A DNA stretch of 64,000 nt from NCBI GenBank assembly GCA_030267965.1, contig BRYA01000165.1, positions 36,609 to 100,608 on the forward strand, given 5' to 3'. Position numbers and translations under genes: made by a program. The notes beneath the pieces were generated by a model, which worked only from the letters and a program-made list of their open reading frames with translations, searched no databases and was not told the origin of the DNA. This document shows positions 32,971 to 42,272 of the stretch, piece after piece (the stretch's first letter is position 1; the number at the start of each line of letters is the position of its first letter). The DNA comes from Triparma columacea (taxonomy: Eukaryota; Sar; Bolidophyceae; Parmales; Triparmaceae).

Positions 32971-35922
32971 TTACACAAACTCCAGAATTACTCTCCACAA
33001 AACTGTTGGGATCTTCTCACGTGCCTCAGTTACCCTTAGCGCTGGGGCTTCAGTTCCGTCCATAGGCTTCAGACTATCCTGTCCACTGGGTTGATTCTCC
33101 ACGTGATCCCAGGATCCCTTGAGGCAAAGTAGAGCGGTGACGCGTTCGATCACGGCGAGGTTGCGGTGCCACCTGTAATGGAGGAGGTCCGAAACAGACA
33201 GCATATTTTTATCAGCAGCGGCGGTGATTAGGGCAGTGCAGTTCGAGAAGCAGTTTTCACCGATGGAGACAGCAGGAGATAGAATGAGTTTCATTAGGGA
33301 GGAGCATTCGTAGAAGGCGCGTTCGCCAATTGTCATCACTGAGTCCGGGATGGTGATGGCCGTGAGGGAGGAGCATCTTGCAAAGGCGTATTTGCCAATC
33401 ATCGTCACTCCGCCAGGGATGGTGATGGCCGTGAGGGAGGAGCATCCGTAGAAGGCGTCCCTGCCAATTGTCGTCACTCCTTCCATGATGGTGATGGCAA
33501 TGAGGGAGGAGCATTTACCGAAGGCGTCCTCACCAATTGTCGTCACTCCTTCCGGGATTGTGATGGCCGTGAGGGAGGAGCATTCCATGAAGGCGCGTTC
33601 GCCAATTGTCGTCACTGAGTCCGGGATTGTGATGGCCGTGAGGGAGGAACATTCATAGAAGGCGCCCTCGCCAATTGTAGTTACTCCGTCAGGGATGATG
33701 ATGACCGTGAGGGAGGAGCATCCGGAGAAGGTGGATTTGCCAATCGTTGTCACTCCATCTGGGATGGTGATGGCCGTGAGGGAGGAGCATCCGATGAAGG
33801 CATAACTGCAAATCTTCGTCACTCCGTCCGGGATGGTGATGGCCGTGAGAGAGGAGCATCTACAGAAGGCGCTTCTGCCAATCGTCGTCACTCCGTCTGG
33901 GATAGTGATGGCCGCGAGCGAGGAGCAGTCTTCGAAGGCGTATTTACAAATCCTAGTCACTCCATCTGGGATGGTAATGGCTGTAAGGGAGGAGCAGTCT
34001 TGGAACGCGCCCTCGCAAATTGTCGTCACTCCGTCAGGGATGGTGATGGCCGTGAGGGAGGAGCACCCCCTGAAGGCGACCTTGCCAATTGTCGTAACTC
34101 CGTCAGGGATGGTGATTGCCGTGACAGAGGAGCAATAAGCGAAGGCGGCCCTGCCAATTGTCGTTACTCCGTCCAGGATGATGATGGACAGGAGGGAGGA
34201 GCATTTCAAGAAGGTGCCCTTGCCAATTGTTGTCACTCCGTCCGGGATAATGATGGCCGTGAGGGAGGAGCATTCAGAGAATGCGAATTCGCCAATCATC
34301 GACACTCCCTCAGGGATGGTGATGGCCGTGAGAGAGGAGCAATAAGCGAAGGCGGCCTCGCCAATTGTCGTCACTCCGTCCGGGATGATGATGGACAGGA
34401 GGGAGGAGCATCCGTAGAAGGTGCTCTTGCCAATTGTTGTCACTCCGTCCGGGATGGTGATGGCCGTGAGGGAGGAGCATCCCCAGAAGGCGCCCTTGCC
34501 AATTGTCGTAACTCCGTCAGGGATGGTGATGGCCGTGAGGGAGGAGCATCCGTAGAAGGCGCTCTCGCCTATCATCGTCACTGAGTCCGGGATGGTGACG
34601 GCCGTGAGGGAGGAGCAATCAAAGAAGGCGCCAAGGTAAATTGTCGTCACTCCGTCTGGGATGGTGATGGCCGTGAGGGAGGAGCATCTATAGAAGGCAC
34701 ACTTGCAAATTGTCGTCACTGAGTCCGGGATGGTAATGGCCGTGAGGGAGGAGCATCCAGCGAAGGCTTGATGGCGAATCGTCGTCACTGAGTCCGGGAT
34801 GGTGATGGCCGTGAGGGAGGAGCATTCATAGAAGGCGCCCTTGCCAATCGTCGACACTCCCTCCGGAATGGTGATGTCCGTGAGGGAGGAGCATTTACCG
34901 AAGGCGCCCTCGCCTATCGTCGTTCCTCCGTCCGGGATTGTGATGGCAGTGAGGGAGGAGCATCCCCAGAAGGCGTTTTTGCCAATCCTAGTCACTCCAT
35001 GTGGGATGGTAATGGCCGTGAGGGAGGAGCATCCCGAGAAGGCGCCCTCGCAAATTGTCGTCACTCCGTCAGGAATGGTGATGGCCGTGAGGGAGGAGCA
35101 TCCCCTGAAGGCGCTTTTGCCAATCATCGTAACTCCGTCCGGGATGGTGATGGCTGTGAGAGAGGAGCATCCAAAGAAGGCGTTTTTGTCAATCGTCGTC
35201 ACTCCATCCGGGATGGTGATGGCCGTGAGGGAGGAGCATCCCATGAAGGCACCAACGTCAATTGTCGTCACTCCGTCCGGGATTGTGATGGCCGTGAGGG
35301 AGGAGCATCCCCAGAAGGCGTTTTTGCCAATTCTCGTCACTCCGTCCTGGATGGTGATGGCCGTGAGGGAGGAGCATCCTTCGAAGGCGTGATTGTCAAT
35401 CATCGTCACTTTGTCCGTGATGGTGATGGACGAGAGGGAGGAGCATCCCATGAAGGCGGCAAGGCTAATCTTCGACACTTCCTCCGGGATGGTGATGTCC
35501 GTGAGGGAGGAGCATTTACCGAAGGCGCCCTCGCCTATTGTCGTTACTCTGTCCGGGATTGTGACGGCCGTGAGGGAGGAGCATGCCGTGAAGGCGCCTT
35601 TGCCAATCATCGACACTCCCTCCGGGATGGTGATGTCCGTGAGGGAGGAGCATCCGTAGAAGGTGCCTTCGCCAATCGACGTCACTCCCTCAGGGATGGT
35701 GATGTCCGTGAGGGAGGAGCATCCCCAGAAGGCGCCCTTGCCAATTGTCGTCACTCCCTCCGGGATGGCGATGGCCGTGAGGGAAAAGCATCCATAGAAG
35801 GCGTATTCGCCAATCGCCGTCACTCCTTGTGCAATAGTCACTTCTGTGAGTTCCTCATTGCCTCTGAAGCACTCTGTCTTGTCGGTGCCATAGTATACTG
35901 CTGTTTGGGGCATTTCGGGCAT
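32971..35922 (-). CDS. BspA-like LRR_5 protein, 983 aa (array copy A)
   Basis: Single exon starting MPEMPQTAVYYGTD. After a short cap (ELTEVTIAQGVTAIGEYAF) come about 37 LRR_5 repeats of 23 aa (69 bp) with consensus CSSLTAITIPDGVTTIGxxAF. A non-repeat C-terminal domain follows (YRWHRNLAVIERVTALLCL, WDHVENQPSGQDSLK, LWRVILEFV) that is nearly identical in copies B and C. No signal peptide. BspA-type LRRs are surface adhesion modules in bacteria and some protists, but this copy looks intracellular. High repeat identity predicts frequent repeat gain and loss. The 5' flank is shared with the other array members. Confidence 0.9.
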   Translation of the reverse strand: MPEMPQTAVYYGTDKTECFRGNEELTEVTIAQGVTAIGEYAFYGCFSLTAIAIPEGVTTIGKGAFWGCSSLTDITIPEGVTSIGEGTFYGCSSLTDITIPEGVSMIGKGAFTACSSLTAVTIPDRVTTIGEGAFGKCSSLTDITIPEEVSKISLAAFMGCSSLSSITITDKVTMIDNHAFEGCSSLTAITIQDGVTRIGKNAFWGCSSLTAITIPDGVTTIDVGAFMGCSSLTAITIPDGVTTIDKNAFFGCSSLTAITIPDGVTMIGKSAFRGCSSLTAITIPDGVTTICEGAFSGCSSLTAITIPHGVTRIGKNAFWGCSSLTAITIPDGGTTIGEGAFGKCSSLTDITIPEGVSTIGKGAFYECSSLTAITIPDSVTTIRHQAFAGCSSLTAITIPDSVTTICKCAFYRCSSLTAITIPDGVTTIYLGAFFDCSSLTAVTIPDSVTMIGESAFYGCSSLTAITIPDGVTTIGKGAFWGCSSLTAITIPDGVTTIGKSTFYGCSSLLSIIIPDGVTTIGEAAFAYCSSLTAITIPEGVSMIGEFAFSECSSLTAIIIPDGVTTIGKGTFLKCSSLLSIIILDGVTTIGRAAFAYCSSVTAITIPDGVTTIGKVAFRGCSSLTAITIPDGVTTICEGAFQDCSSLTAITIPDGVTRICKYAFEDCSSLAAITIPDGVTTIGRSAFCRCSSLTAITIPDGVTKICSYAFIGCSSLTAITIPDGVTTIGKSTFSGCSSLTVIIIPDGVTTIGEGAFYECSSLTAITIPDSVTTIGERAFMECSSLTAITIPEGVTTIGEDAFGKCSSLIAITIMEGVTTIGRDAFYGCSSLTAITIPGGVTMIGKYAFARCSSLTAITIPDSVMTIGERAFYECSSLMKLILSPAVSIGENCFSNCTALITAAADKNMLSVSDLLHYRWHRNLAVIERVTALLCLKGSWDHVENQPSGQDSLKPMDGTEAPALRVTEAREKIPTVLWRVILEFV

Positions 35923-36350
35923 TATTATTATCTGCGAGCTTCTACATTATCGACGGGCTCAGGAGGGTTAGTGTGGTGTGATTGACGAAGAGCAAGGGAC
36001 GTGATGGTGAAGAACAAGGGAGAGGGATTGAGACCCTCAAGGAATGCGTCATTGCGGCGTCAATGGCGGTTCTCTGCCCCATAATAACCCCAACACGATA
36101 CTCAGAATATCGGTAATAGGGTCGAAAGTAGTATTATCTCGTCTATAAGATGGTAATAATAAGACGAAAACCCCCATGAATACTCGACCGTGAGTGAAGA
36201 GGGGTAATAATTTGGTTCCTTAAACGTGAATGGGAAATTAAAAACATCGATAGGACGCATTACAACCGTTGGAAGCCTTAACAAGGGTTATGATCGTCAT
36301 TGTTGTCCCGCCTTACCCTTTATTTCGATAAGGTTTTCTTTTGCATAACA
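35923..36350. repeat. Conserved 5' flank of BspA copy A
   Basis: It begins ATTATTATTATCTGCGAGCT next to the start codon and ends near TTTCGATAAGGTTTTC. The same ordered blocks (CTCAGGAGGGTTAGTGTGGT, GTCAATGGCGGTTCTCTGCC, AAGGGTTAT...GTCATTGTTGT) occur upstream of copies B and C. It probably contains the promoter. With the junction that follows it explains the gene-free stretch to 36506. Confidence 0.85.
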
Positions 36351-36395
36351 GATTGGTCTCAGTCCACTCATCCACTCAGATCTCAGATTAGATCA

Positions 36396-36506
36396 GATAA
36401 AACAATTGAACGATTGATTTCACAACAAAGAGTTCTAAGTATTGTCATCTATAGTATTATGATCCGGTTGTTGCACTCCTGTCTGACTATACTTAACAAC
36501 AAAGAG
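36396..36506. repeat. Array junction and 3' flank of BspA copy B
   Basis: Starts ACAATTGAACGATTGATTTC, continues with AAGTATTGTCATCTA and CACTCCTGTCTGACTATAC and reaches the stop codon of copy B. The same order occurs at 42129-42272 in front of copy C. Confidence 0.8.
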
Positions 36507-37931
36507 TTACACAAACTCCAGAATTACTCTCCACAAAACTTTCGGGATCTTCTCACGTGTCTCAGTTACCCTTAGCGCTGGGGCTTCAGCTCCGTCCATT
36601 TGCTTCAGACTATCCTGTCCACTGGGTTGATTCTCCACGTGATCCCAGGATTCCTTGAGGCAAAGCAGAGCGGTGACGCGTTCACGTATACGATGCCACC
36701 TAGAATGGAGCAGGGCCTCAACATTCGGTATATTTTTATCAGCAGCGGCAGCGATTAGGGCGGTGCAACCCAAGAAGCAGTCTTCACCGATGGAAACGGC
36801 AGGAGATAGACTGAGTCTCGTTAGGGCGGAGCAATAAGCGAAGGCTTGCTTGCCGATCGTTGTCACTCCGTCTGGGATTGTGATGGCCGTGAGGGAGGAG
36901 CATCCGTAGAAGGCGTGATCGTCAATCGTCGTCGCTCCATCCGTGATGGTGATGGACGAGAGGGAGGAGCATCCCATGAAGGCGGCAAGGCTAATCTTCG
37001 ACACTCCCTCCGGGATGGTGATGTCCGTGAGGGAGGAGCATTTACCGAAGGCGGCCTCGCCTATTGTCGTTACTCCGTCTGGGATTGTGACGGCCGTGAG
37101 GGAGGAGCATGCCGTGAAGGCGCCTTTGCCAATCATCGACACTCCCTCCGGGATGGTGATGTCCGTGAGGGAGGAGCATCTACCGAAGGCGCCCTCGCCT
37201 ATTGTCATTACTCCGTCCAGGATTGTGATGGCCGTGAGGGAGGAGCATCCCATGAAGGCGCAATCGCCAATCGTTATCACTCCCTCCGGGATGGTGATGT
37301 CCATGAGGGAGGAGCAATCAGAGAAGGCGCCACGGCCAATCATCGACACTCCGTCCGGGATTGTGATGGACGTGAGGGAGGAGCATCCCACGAAGGCGGA
37401 AAAGCCAATCATCGACACTCCGTCCGGGATTGTGAATGCTGTGAGGGAGGAGCATTTCTCGAAGGTACCCTCGCCAATTGTCGTTATTCCCTCCGGGATG
37501 GTGATGTCCACGAGGGAGGAGCATTCAGAGAAGGCGCCCTCGCCAATCATCGACACTCCCTCAGGGATGCTGATGGCAGTGAGGGAGGAGCAATCAGAGA
37601 AGGCGGAATTGCCAATTGTCGTCACTCCATCCGGGATGGTGATGGCCGCGAGGGAGGAGCATCCCATGAAGGCGGCACGGCCAATCATCGACACTCCCTC
37701 AGGGATGGTGATGTCCGTGAGGGATTCGCATCCCCAGAAGGCGCCAACGTCAATTGTCGTCACTCCATCCGGGATGGTGACGGCCGTGAGGGAGGTGCAT
37801 CCATAGAAGGCGTATTCGCCAATCGACGTCACTCCTTGTGCAATAGTCACTTCTGTGACTTCACTATTGTCTCTGAAGCACTCTGTCTCGTCTGTGCCAT
37901 AGTATACTGGTGTTTGGGGCATTTCGGGCAA
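36507..37931 (-). CDS. BspA-like LRR_5 protein, 474 aa (array copy B)
   Basis: Single exon, same start (MPEMPQTPVYYGTD) and same C-terminal domain as copy A, but only about 16 LRR_5 repeats. Several repeats are of the CSSLTDITIPEGVSMIGxxAF subtype shared with the N-terminal part of copy A, so copies A and B exchanged or inherited the same repeat block. The C-terminal domain lacks a few residues (HSRWHRIRERVTALL). No signal peptide. Function unknown. Confidence 0.9.
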   Translation of the reverse strand: MPEMPQTPVYYGTDETECFRDNSEVTEVTIAQGVTSIGEYAFYGCTSLTAVTIPDGVTTIDVGAFWGCESLTDITIPEGVSMIGRAAFMGCSSLAAITIPDGVTTIGNSAFSDCSSLTAISIPEGVSMIGEGAFSECSSLVDITIPEGITTIGEGTFEKCSSLTAFTIPDGVSMIGFSAFVGCSSLTSITIPDGVSMIGRGAFSDCSSLMDITIPEGVITIGDCAFMGCSSLTAITILDGVMTIGEGAFGRCSSLTDITIPEGVSMIGKGAFTACSSLTAVTIPDGVTTIGEAAFGKCSSLTDITIPEGVSKISLAAFMGCSSLSSITITDGATTIDDHAFYGCSSLTAITIPDGVTTIGKQAFAYCSALTRLSLSPAVSIGEDCFLGCTALIAAAADKNIPNVEALLHSRWHRIRERVTALLCLKESWDHVENQPSGQDSLKQMDGAEAPALRVTETREKIPKVLWRVILEFV

Positions 37932-38353
37932 TATTATTATCTGCGAGCTTCTACATTATTGACGGCAATCAGGAGGGTTAGTGTGGTGTTATTGACGAAG
38001 AGCAAAGGATGTGATGGATGAAGAACAAGGGGAGGGATGGTGAGACCCTCAAGGATGCGTCATTGCGGCGTCAATGGCGGTTCTCTGCCCCATAATAACC
38101 CAAATATGACACTAACAATATCCGTAATAGGGTCGAAAGTAGTATTCATATTATAGACAAGATAATAAGAGAAAACCCAATGAATACTCGACCGTGAAGA
38201 GGGGTAATAATTTGGTTCCTTGGACGTTAATGGGAAATAGAAATGAAATATAGGACACATTACAACCGTTGAAAGCCTTAACAAGGGTCATAATTGTCAT
38301 TGTTGTACCACCTTACCTATATTTCGATAAGATTTTTTTTGTCAACAGATTGG
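37932..38353. repeat. Conserved 5' flank of BspA copy B, right end of sub-array 1
   Basis: Same blocks as 35923-36350, ending ATTTCGATAAGATTTT...CAACAGATTGG at about 38353, where similarity stops and unique DNA leading to the ferric reductase gene begins. The interval 38354-38612 is the likely promoter of that gene; I see nothing else in it. Confidence 0.85.
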
Positions 38354-38612
38354 CCAGGTAAGTCGTCAAAGACAAGTCGCAAGTCAGTGCCCAAACCAGG
38401 CACTAGGCACGCGCCTTTTAGAGTCCCATTGGAGGCCGTTTCTCTCCTTACAAGTTCTTTTGTTGCAAAAATTGTGGCCGTTGACCTTCGTATTGCTGGT
38501 TCTAGTCCTAATTCGTGCATCCATATTGGTTTTCTATTCTCCTCCAGGCATCGGCGAGGAAAAAGTTACTGCAGTTTGCATTTTTTAGCATCCTCCCCGG
38601 GTCTGAAACGGG

Positions 38613-41337
38613 ATGAAGTATACAGGATGTGTCCTTCTAGTGATTCTTGGATCGTCCCTTGCCGGGAATTTGTTCACTACCTTTATGCTCCAGTTATTTA
38701 TGAACTCTGTGTATGTATCGGGAGAAGGAGGACCTGTACCAGGAAGGTATACCAGCAATCAGCTCCTCGCGCTCTTCTTCGCCGGGCTTGTGGGGCCGAT
38801 CTCGGCCCTGGCCGTGTTTGACTCCTTGGATCAGATCGTCAAGGGTTCCCTGGTCCAACCTGCAGTCAAGAAAGTGTCCACTGCATTCGTCTTCTTTGCA
38901 TCTTTGGCCTATTTTTGCGTGGGCTATTATCAATGGGGGGCTCGAGGTGGGTGCTCTCAGTGCTCTTTTGGCATAACTTCTCCTTTACACAGCGAGGGGA
39001 AAGCAGACACTAACCATGCTACCCACACCCACCCCAACCCCCCTCCCTCCCAATCCAGACCTTCTACGGTGCGGTTTCATCTATTGTACCGATAAGAAGG
39101 AGCCAAGTCCCGACGGCAGCAGGGGGGCTTCAATAACAACCGGGCTGGTTTACTGTGTCACCTCCTTAGTTCTTATGGCCAAAAGCGTCCAACTCTCTTT
39201 GGTTCTATTCTACAGGTCGGAGTCTCCTCCAAGCTCTGATTCCCTTTCTGGGGGACTTGTCGAAGAGCCGCTCATCCGCTCTTATCCTTCAGTTCCCCAA
39301 ACTCTAGCAACATTACAAAGAGCGAAATTCCTGATGTCAGCACTCGTCCTCTACCTCTTTTTCTTCTTCGCCACCACCATTCTTCCCGGGGCTTTTTCTG
39401 ATTTCGATGATGTGTCGATCGCAACTTTCATAAGGACTAAGATTACGAGTGCTGAGGGTGACGGGGCTTGGCTGAAGGTGAGGCGGAGCGAGGAGCAAAG
39501 GAAAGTTGGAGCGGCGATGTGACCACTGTTGGGTTTGAAGAGGGACGGAGCACGTCAGTGTCAGCGTCTGAGAGCGGCACGTTAGTATTTGACAGTGACA
39601 CACGCGGCGCAACGTATCCTTGCTGTATACTCAACAACCATTAAAACTAGGAACCTTCCTATAATGCTAACAATCTCCTCCGCTTCGTTTGCACCCTTCT
39701 TGTTCGTCGCTTCGTGCCTCCCTGCTTGCTCATCGAAGACTTTTGACGTCCCTTTGGGATCCACATTCTTCGCGCACGTATTCCCTGATACCATTATTTA
39801 CTATTCGACGTTAATCTCCATTGCTCTCATTGGGTACTTCCGTGTTCCACGTATCGCCTCAGTCCCTATTGTGATATTTCAGGTTGCCCTTTTTGTCATC
39901 TACTGGGTTCAATCTCATCTTTGGGAGGGATACGCCCACGATATGACCAAGAGCGAAGCGATCGCGAGATCAACCGGGCAGATATCGGTATACATTATGT
40001 CTCTACTTATACTTCCTGTGTCTCGGACGTCCCCCTTTCATGCTTTGCTCAATGTTTCCTGGGAATCCGTGGTCCAGTATCACATTTACTTGGGAAATCT
40101 CTTCCTCTTTCTCGTCTCACTTCACTTGGTTTCGTGGGGTATTCTTTTTGTCGATCTTGGATTTGGGTGAGAATGGCACGCGTGTCTGCAACGACAACAC
40201 ACCACCGTGTACCTAATAGCTAACGACCCTTCCCGCACCCACTTCACTATCACGCGCCCTCCTCCCAGTCTTCACGATCTGTATTCGCTCAAATGGTACT
40301 ATCCTAACGATGGAGCGGACAAATCGCAAGGTCCGCAGTCCGATAACTTTACAGAGCCGCTCGTGGCCCTCAACACCTATTTATTGTTCATCAGCATGGG
40401 CGTCCTCTCTATTTGGAAAATTCGCCGTCGCTTCTTTGAAGTTTTCTACCACGCCCATATGATCACGTTCACTTCTTTAACAGTCGCTGTGTTTTGGCAC
40501 GCTTCTTCCGCGTGGTATTACTTAGCACCCTCCCTCACTCTTTACATTTATGACCGTTGGGCCCGAGCGTCCAACACCAAATTCGGCATCGGATCTACGA
40601 CGGTATTCAAGATGTCAAATTCCACTGTCACGAGATTACGGGTAGAAATAAGCGGCGATAATGACGCACATGTTAGGTCTTGCCCTATCAAATACCTCAA
40701 ACAGGGCTCAAAGTTCACGGCGTCACCCGGGCAGTACGTCCTTCTACAAGTACCATCGATTTCCGCTATTGAGTGGCACCCTTTCACCCTCTCTAACATT
40801 TCTCCTCTCGAAATCCATGTCAAGGCTAATGGCGCTAGATCGTTTTCTTGCGCCCTAGCCAATCTACCTTTGGAGGGAGTTGACGTTGCAATCACGGGTC
40901 CCTACGGCCTTGGCGTGCGTGCACCAGAATCTTCTAGGGCGCTCGTTCTCGTCGGGGGTGGTATCGGTATCACCCCTTGCATTTCCGTCTTGAGAGGTCT
41001 CCTCCAAAATAACACACAAGGGTTCAATTTCATCAAGCTGATCTGGGTCGTAAGGGAGAGCGACACGTTTGCAATTTTCGACGACTTTCTCGCAAGCACG
41101 ACTGATCATCGCCCATTTGTGGAGGTTGAACTGTACTCAACTCGTCCCCTCGAAGATTCCAATCTCACATGCAACTGGCCGGTCAACAAAGGCCGCCCGA
41201 ACCTACAGGAGAGAATTAACACAATGATTGACGATACACATGTGTTCGCCTGCGGCCCAGGACCCCTAGTTGAATCTGCACGCAGTGCCGCAAAGTCAAT
41301 GGGTCACACGTTCCACACCGAAACATTTGAACTATAA
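38613..41337 (+). CDS. Ferric reductase / NADPH oxidase family transmembrane flavocytochrome
   Basis: Exons 38613-38946, 39059-39477, 39586-40166 and 40269-41337 give 800 aa. An N-terminal block of hydrophobic segments (signal-anchor MKYTGCVLLVILGSS, AFVFFASLAYFCVGYY) precedes the core ferric-reductase domain. Heme-ligand His pairs are visible as HIYLGNLFLFLVSLH and in HAHMITFTSLTVAVFWH. The FAD site is HPFTLSN, the NADPH site is LVGGGIGITPCISVLRGLL, and the C-terminal FACGPGPL is typical. Role: transmembrane electron transfer from NADPH to Fe(III)/Cu(II) (FRE) or O2 (NOX); FRE is favoured in an alga but not provable here. The third acceptor is at 40268; an earlier AG at 40219 would break phase. 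The 3' end overlaps an antisense frame. Confidence 0.88.
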
Positions 41338-41764
41338 AAAAACGGACTAACTTAAACGATTGATTTAACAACAAAGTAATATTATTGTCAGCTTCCGTCA
41401 GCAGCTGTCCACCGTCTTTAGCATGCATGCAGTGGACGACGAAGAAGCGACTGTCGACACAGGGGTGCAACGCCATGAGGCCGTATTTGGAGCAGTTCTG
41501 GATGCACATGGTACCGCCAAAAGTAGCGCCGGGGAGTCGCTTGAAGGCGCCCCAGGGACCAGTGGCTGGGAGGGTCTCGATGAGCAGGTTGGACAGAGAG
41601 GGATTTTGGGGGAAAATTGCAGACTGCGAGTAGACTGTGACTGCGTTCAGTAAGTCGCGTTCGCAAGCTTCTTCGTCTGAGGCCGGCGGAGGGGGGTAGT
41701 TCACCTGGCCGGTGCATCGGGTGTTGCGCGGGACGAGGCTCTCGTGATCGTGATCCGAAGACAT
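41216..41764 (-). CDS. Hypothetical protein in a BspA-type flank (array member C')
   Basis: The frame from MSSDHDHESLVPRN is 182 aa. It includes LPATGPWGAFKRLPGATFGG, a Cys/His-rich stretch (MCIQNCSKYG, HPCVDSRFFVVHCMHAKD) and a tail (NNITLLLNQSFK) that is simply the translated array 3' flank (AACGATTGATTTAACAACAA). The last part overlaps the 3' end of the ferric reductase gene antisense. I do not recognise the family. The upstream DNA from 41905 on is the distal part of the BspA 5' flank, so its transcription may be driven by a BspA-type promoter. It could be a decayed or recombined array unit. Confidence 0.45.
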   Translation of the reverse strand: MSSDHDHESLVPRNTRCTGQVNYPPPPASDEEACERDLLNAVTVYSQSAIFPQNPSLSNLLIETLPATGPWGAFKRLPGATFGGTMCIQNCSKYGLMALHPCVDSRFFVVHCMHAKDGGQLLTEADNNITLLLNQSFKLVRFFIVQMFRCGTCDPLTLRHCVQIQLGVLGRRRTHVYRQSLC

Positions 41765-41904
41765 CGAGTTGAAAGTAGGAAGAGTGGCGACGTTGTGTTT
41801 GTGTCCTCTGAGTGAGTGCGAGGGACCGCCGAGTGAGTGGGAGAAAGAAGAAGCGTTTCGTTGCGTTGTGCGACCGCTGAGTGCTGAGTGCTGCAATAAA
41901 AGAA

Positions 41905-42272
41905 AAGCTCAAGACCAAGAATACTGGAGTCGACTGAGATTGAAGAGGAGGGGAAATAACTTGAACTTGGACGTGAATAGGAGATAAGAATCGACAAGAG
42001 GACAAATGACAACTGGTGAAAGCCTTGAAAAGGGTTATCATTGTCATTGTTGTCCCGCCTTACCCTTTATTTCGGTAAGATTTTCTTTTGCCCAGATTTG
42101 TCAGACCACTCAGATCTCAGATTAGATAAAACAATTGAACGATTGATTTAACAACAAAGAGTTGTTTTAAGTATTGTCATCTAGTTATGATCCGATTGTT
42201 TCACTCCTGTCTGACTATACAACAACAAAGAGTTTAAAAGGTAATCATCTATCTATTATGATGACCCGATTA
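41905..42272. repeat. Shared array flank between C' and BspA copy C
   Basis: 41905-42100 matches the distal 5' flank of copy C (TTGAAGAG, AAATAACTTGAACTTGGACG, GAATAGGAGATAA, AAAGCCTTG). From 42100 follow CACTCAGATCTCAGATTAGA and ACAATTGAACGATTGATTTA plus the 3' flank of copy C. Region 41765-41904 is unique DNA with GAGTGAGTG-type simple repeats and no recognised gene. Confidence 0.8.

Noticed and set aside
33833..38021. Long plus-strand frames rich in VREEHPxKA or HSVRDGDGREGGAS repeats
   Set aside because: Antisense shadows of the 69-bp LRR_5 repeats of BspA copies A and B; no start context or domain of their own. The same holds for 43822-44324 against copy C.
38440..38520. Possible tRNA B-box (GGTTCTAGTCC at about 38498)
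   Set aside because: The flanking bases do not pair into a T-stem and no A-box or acceptor stem at a suitable distance was found on either strand.
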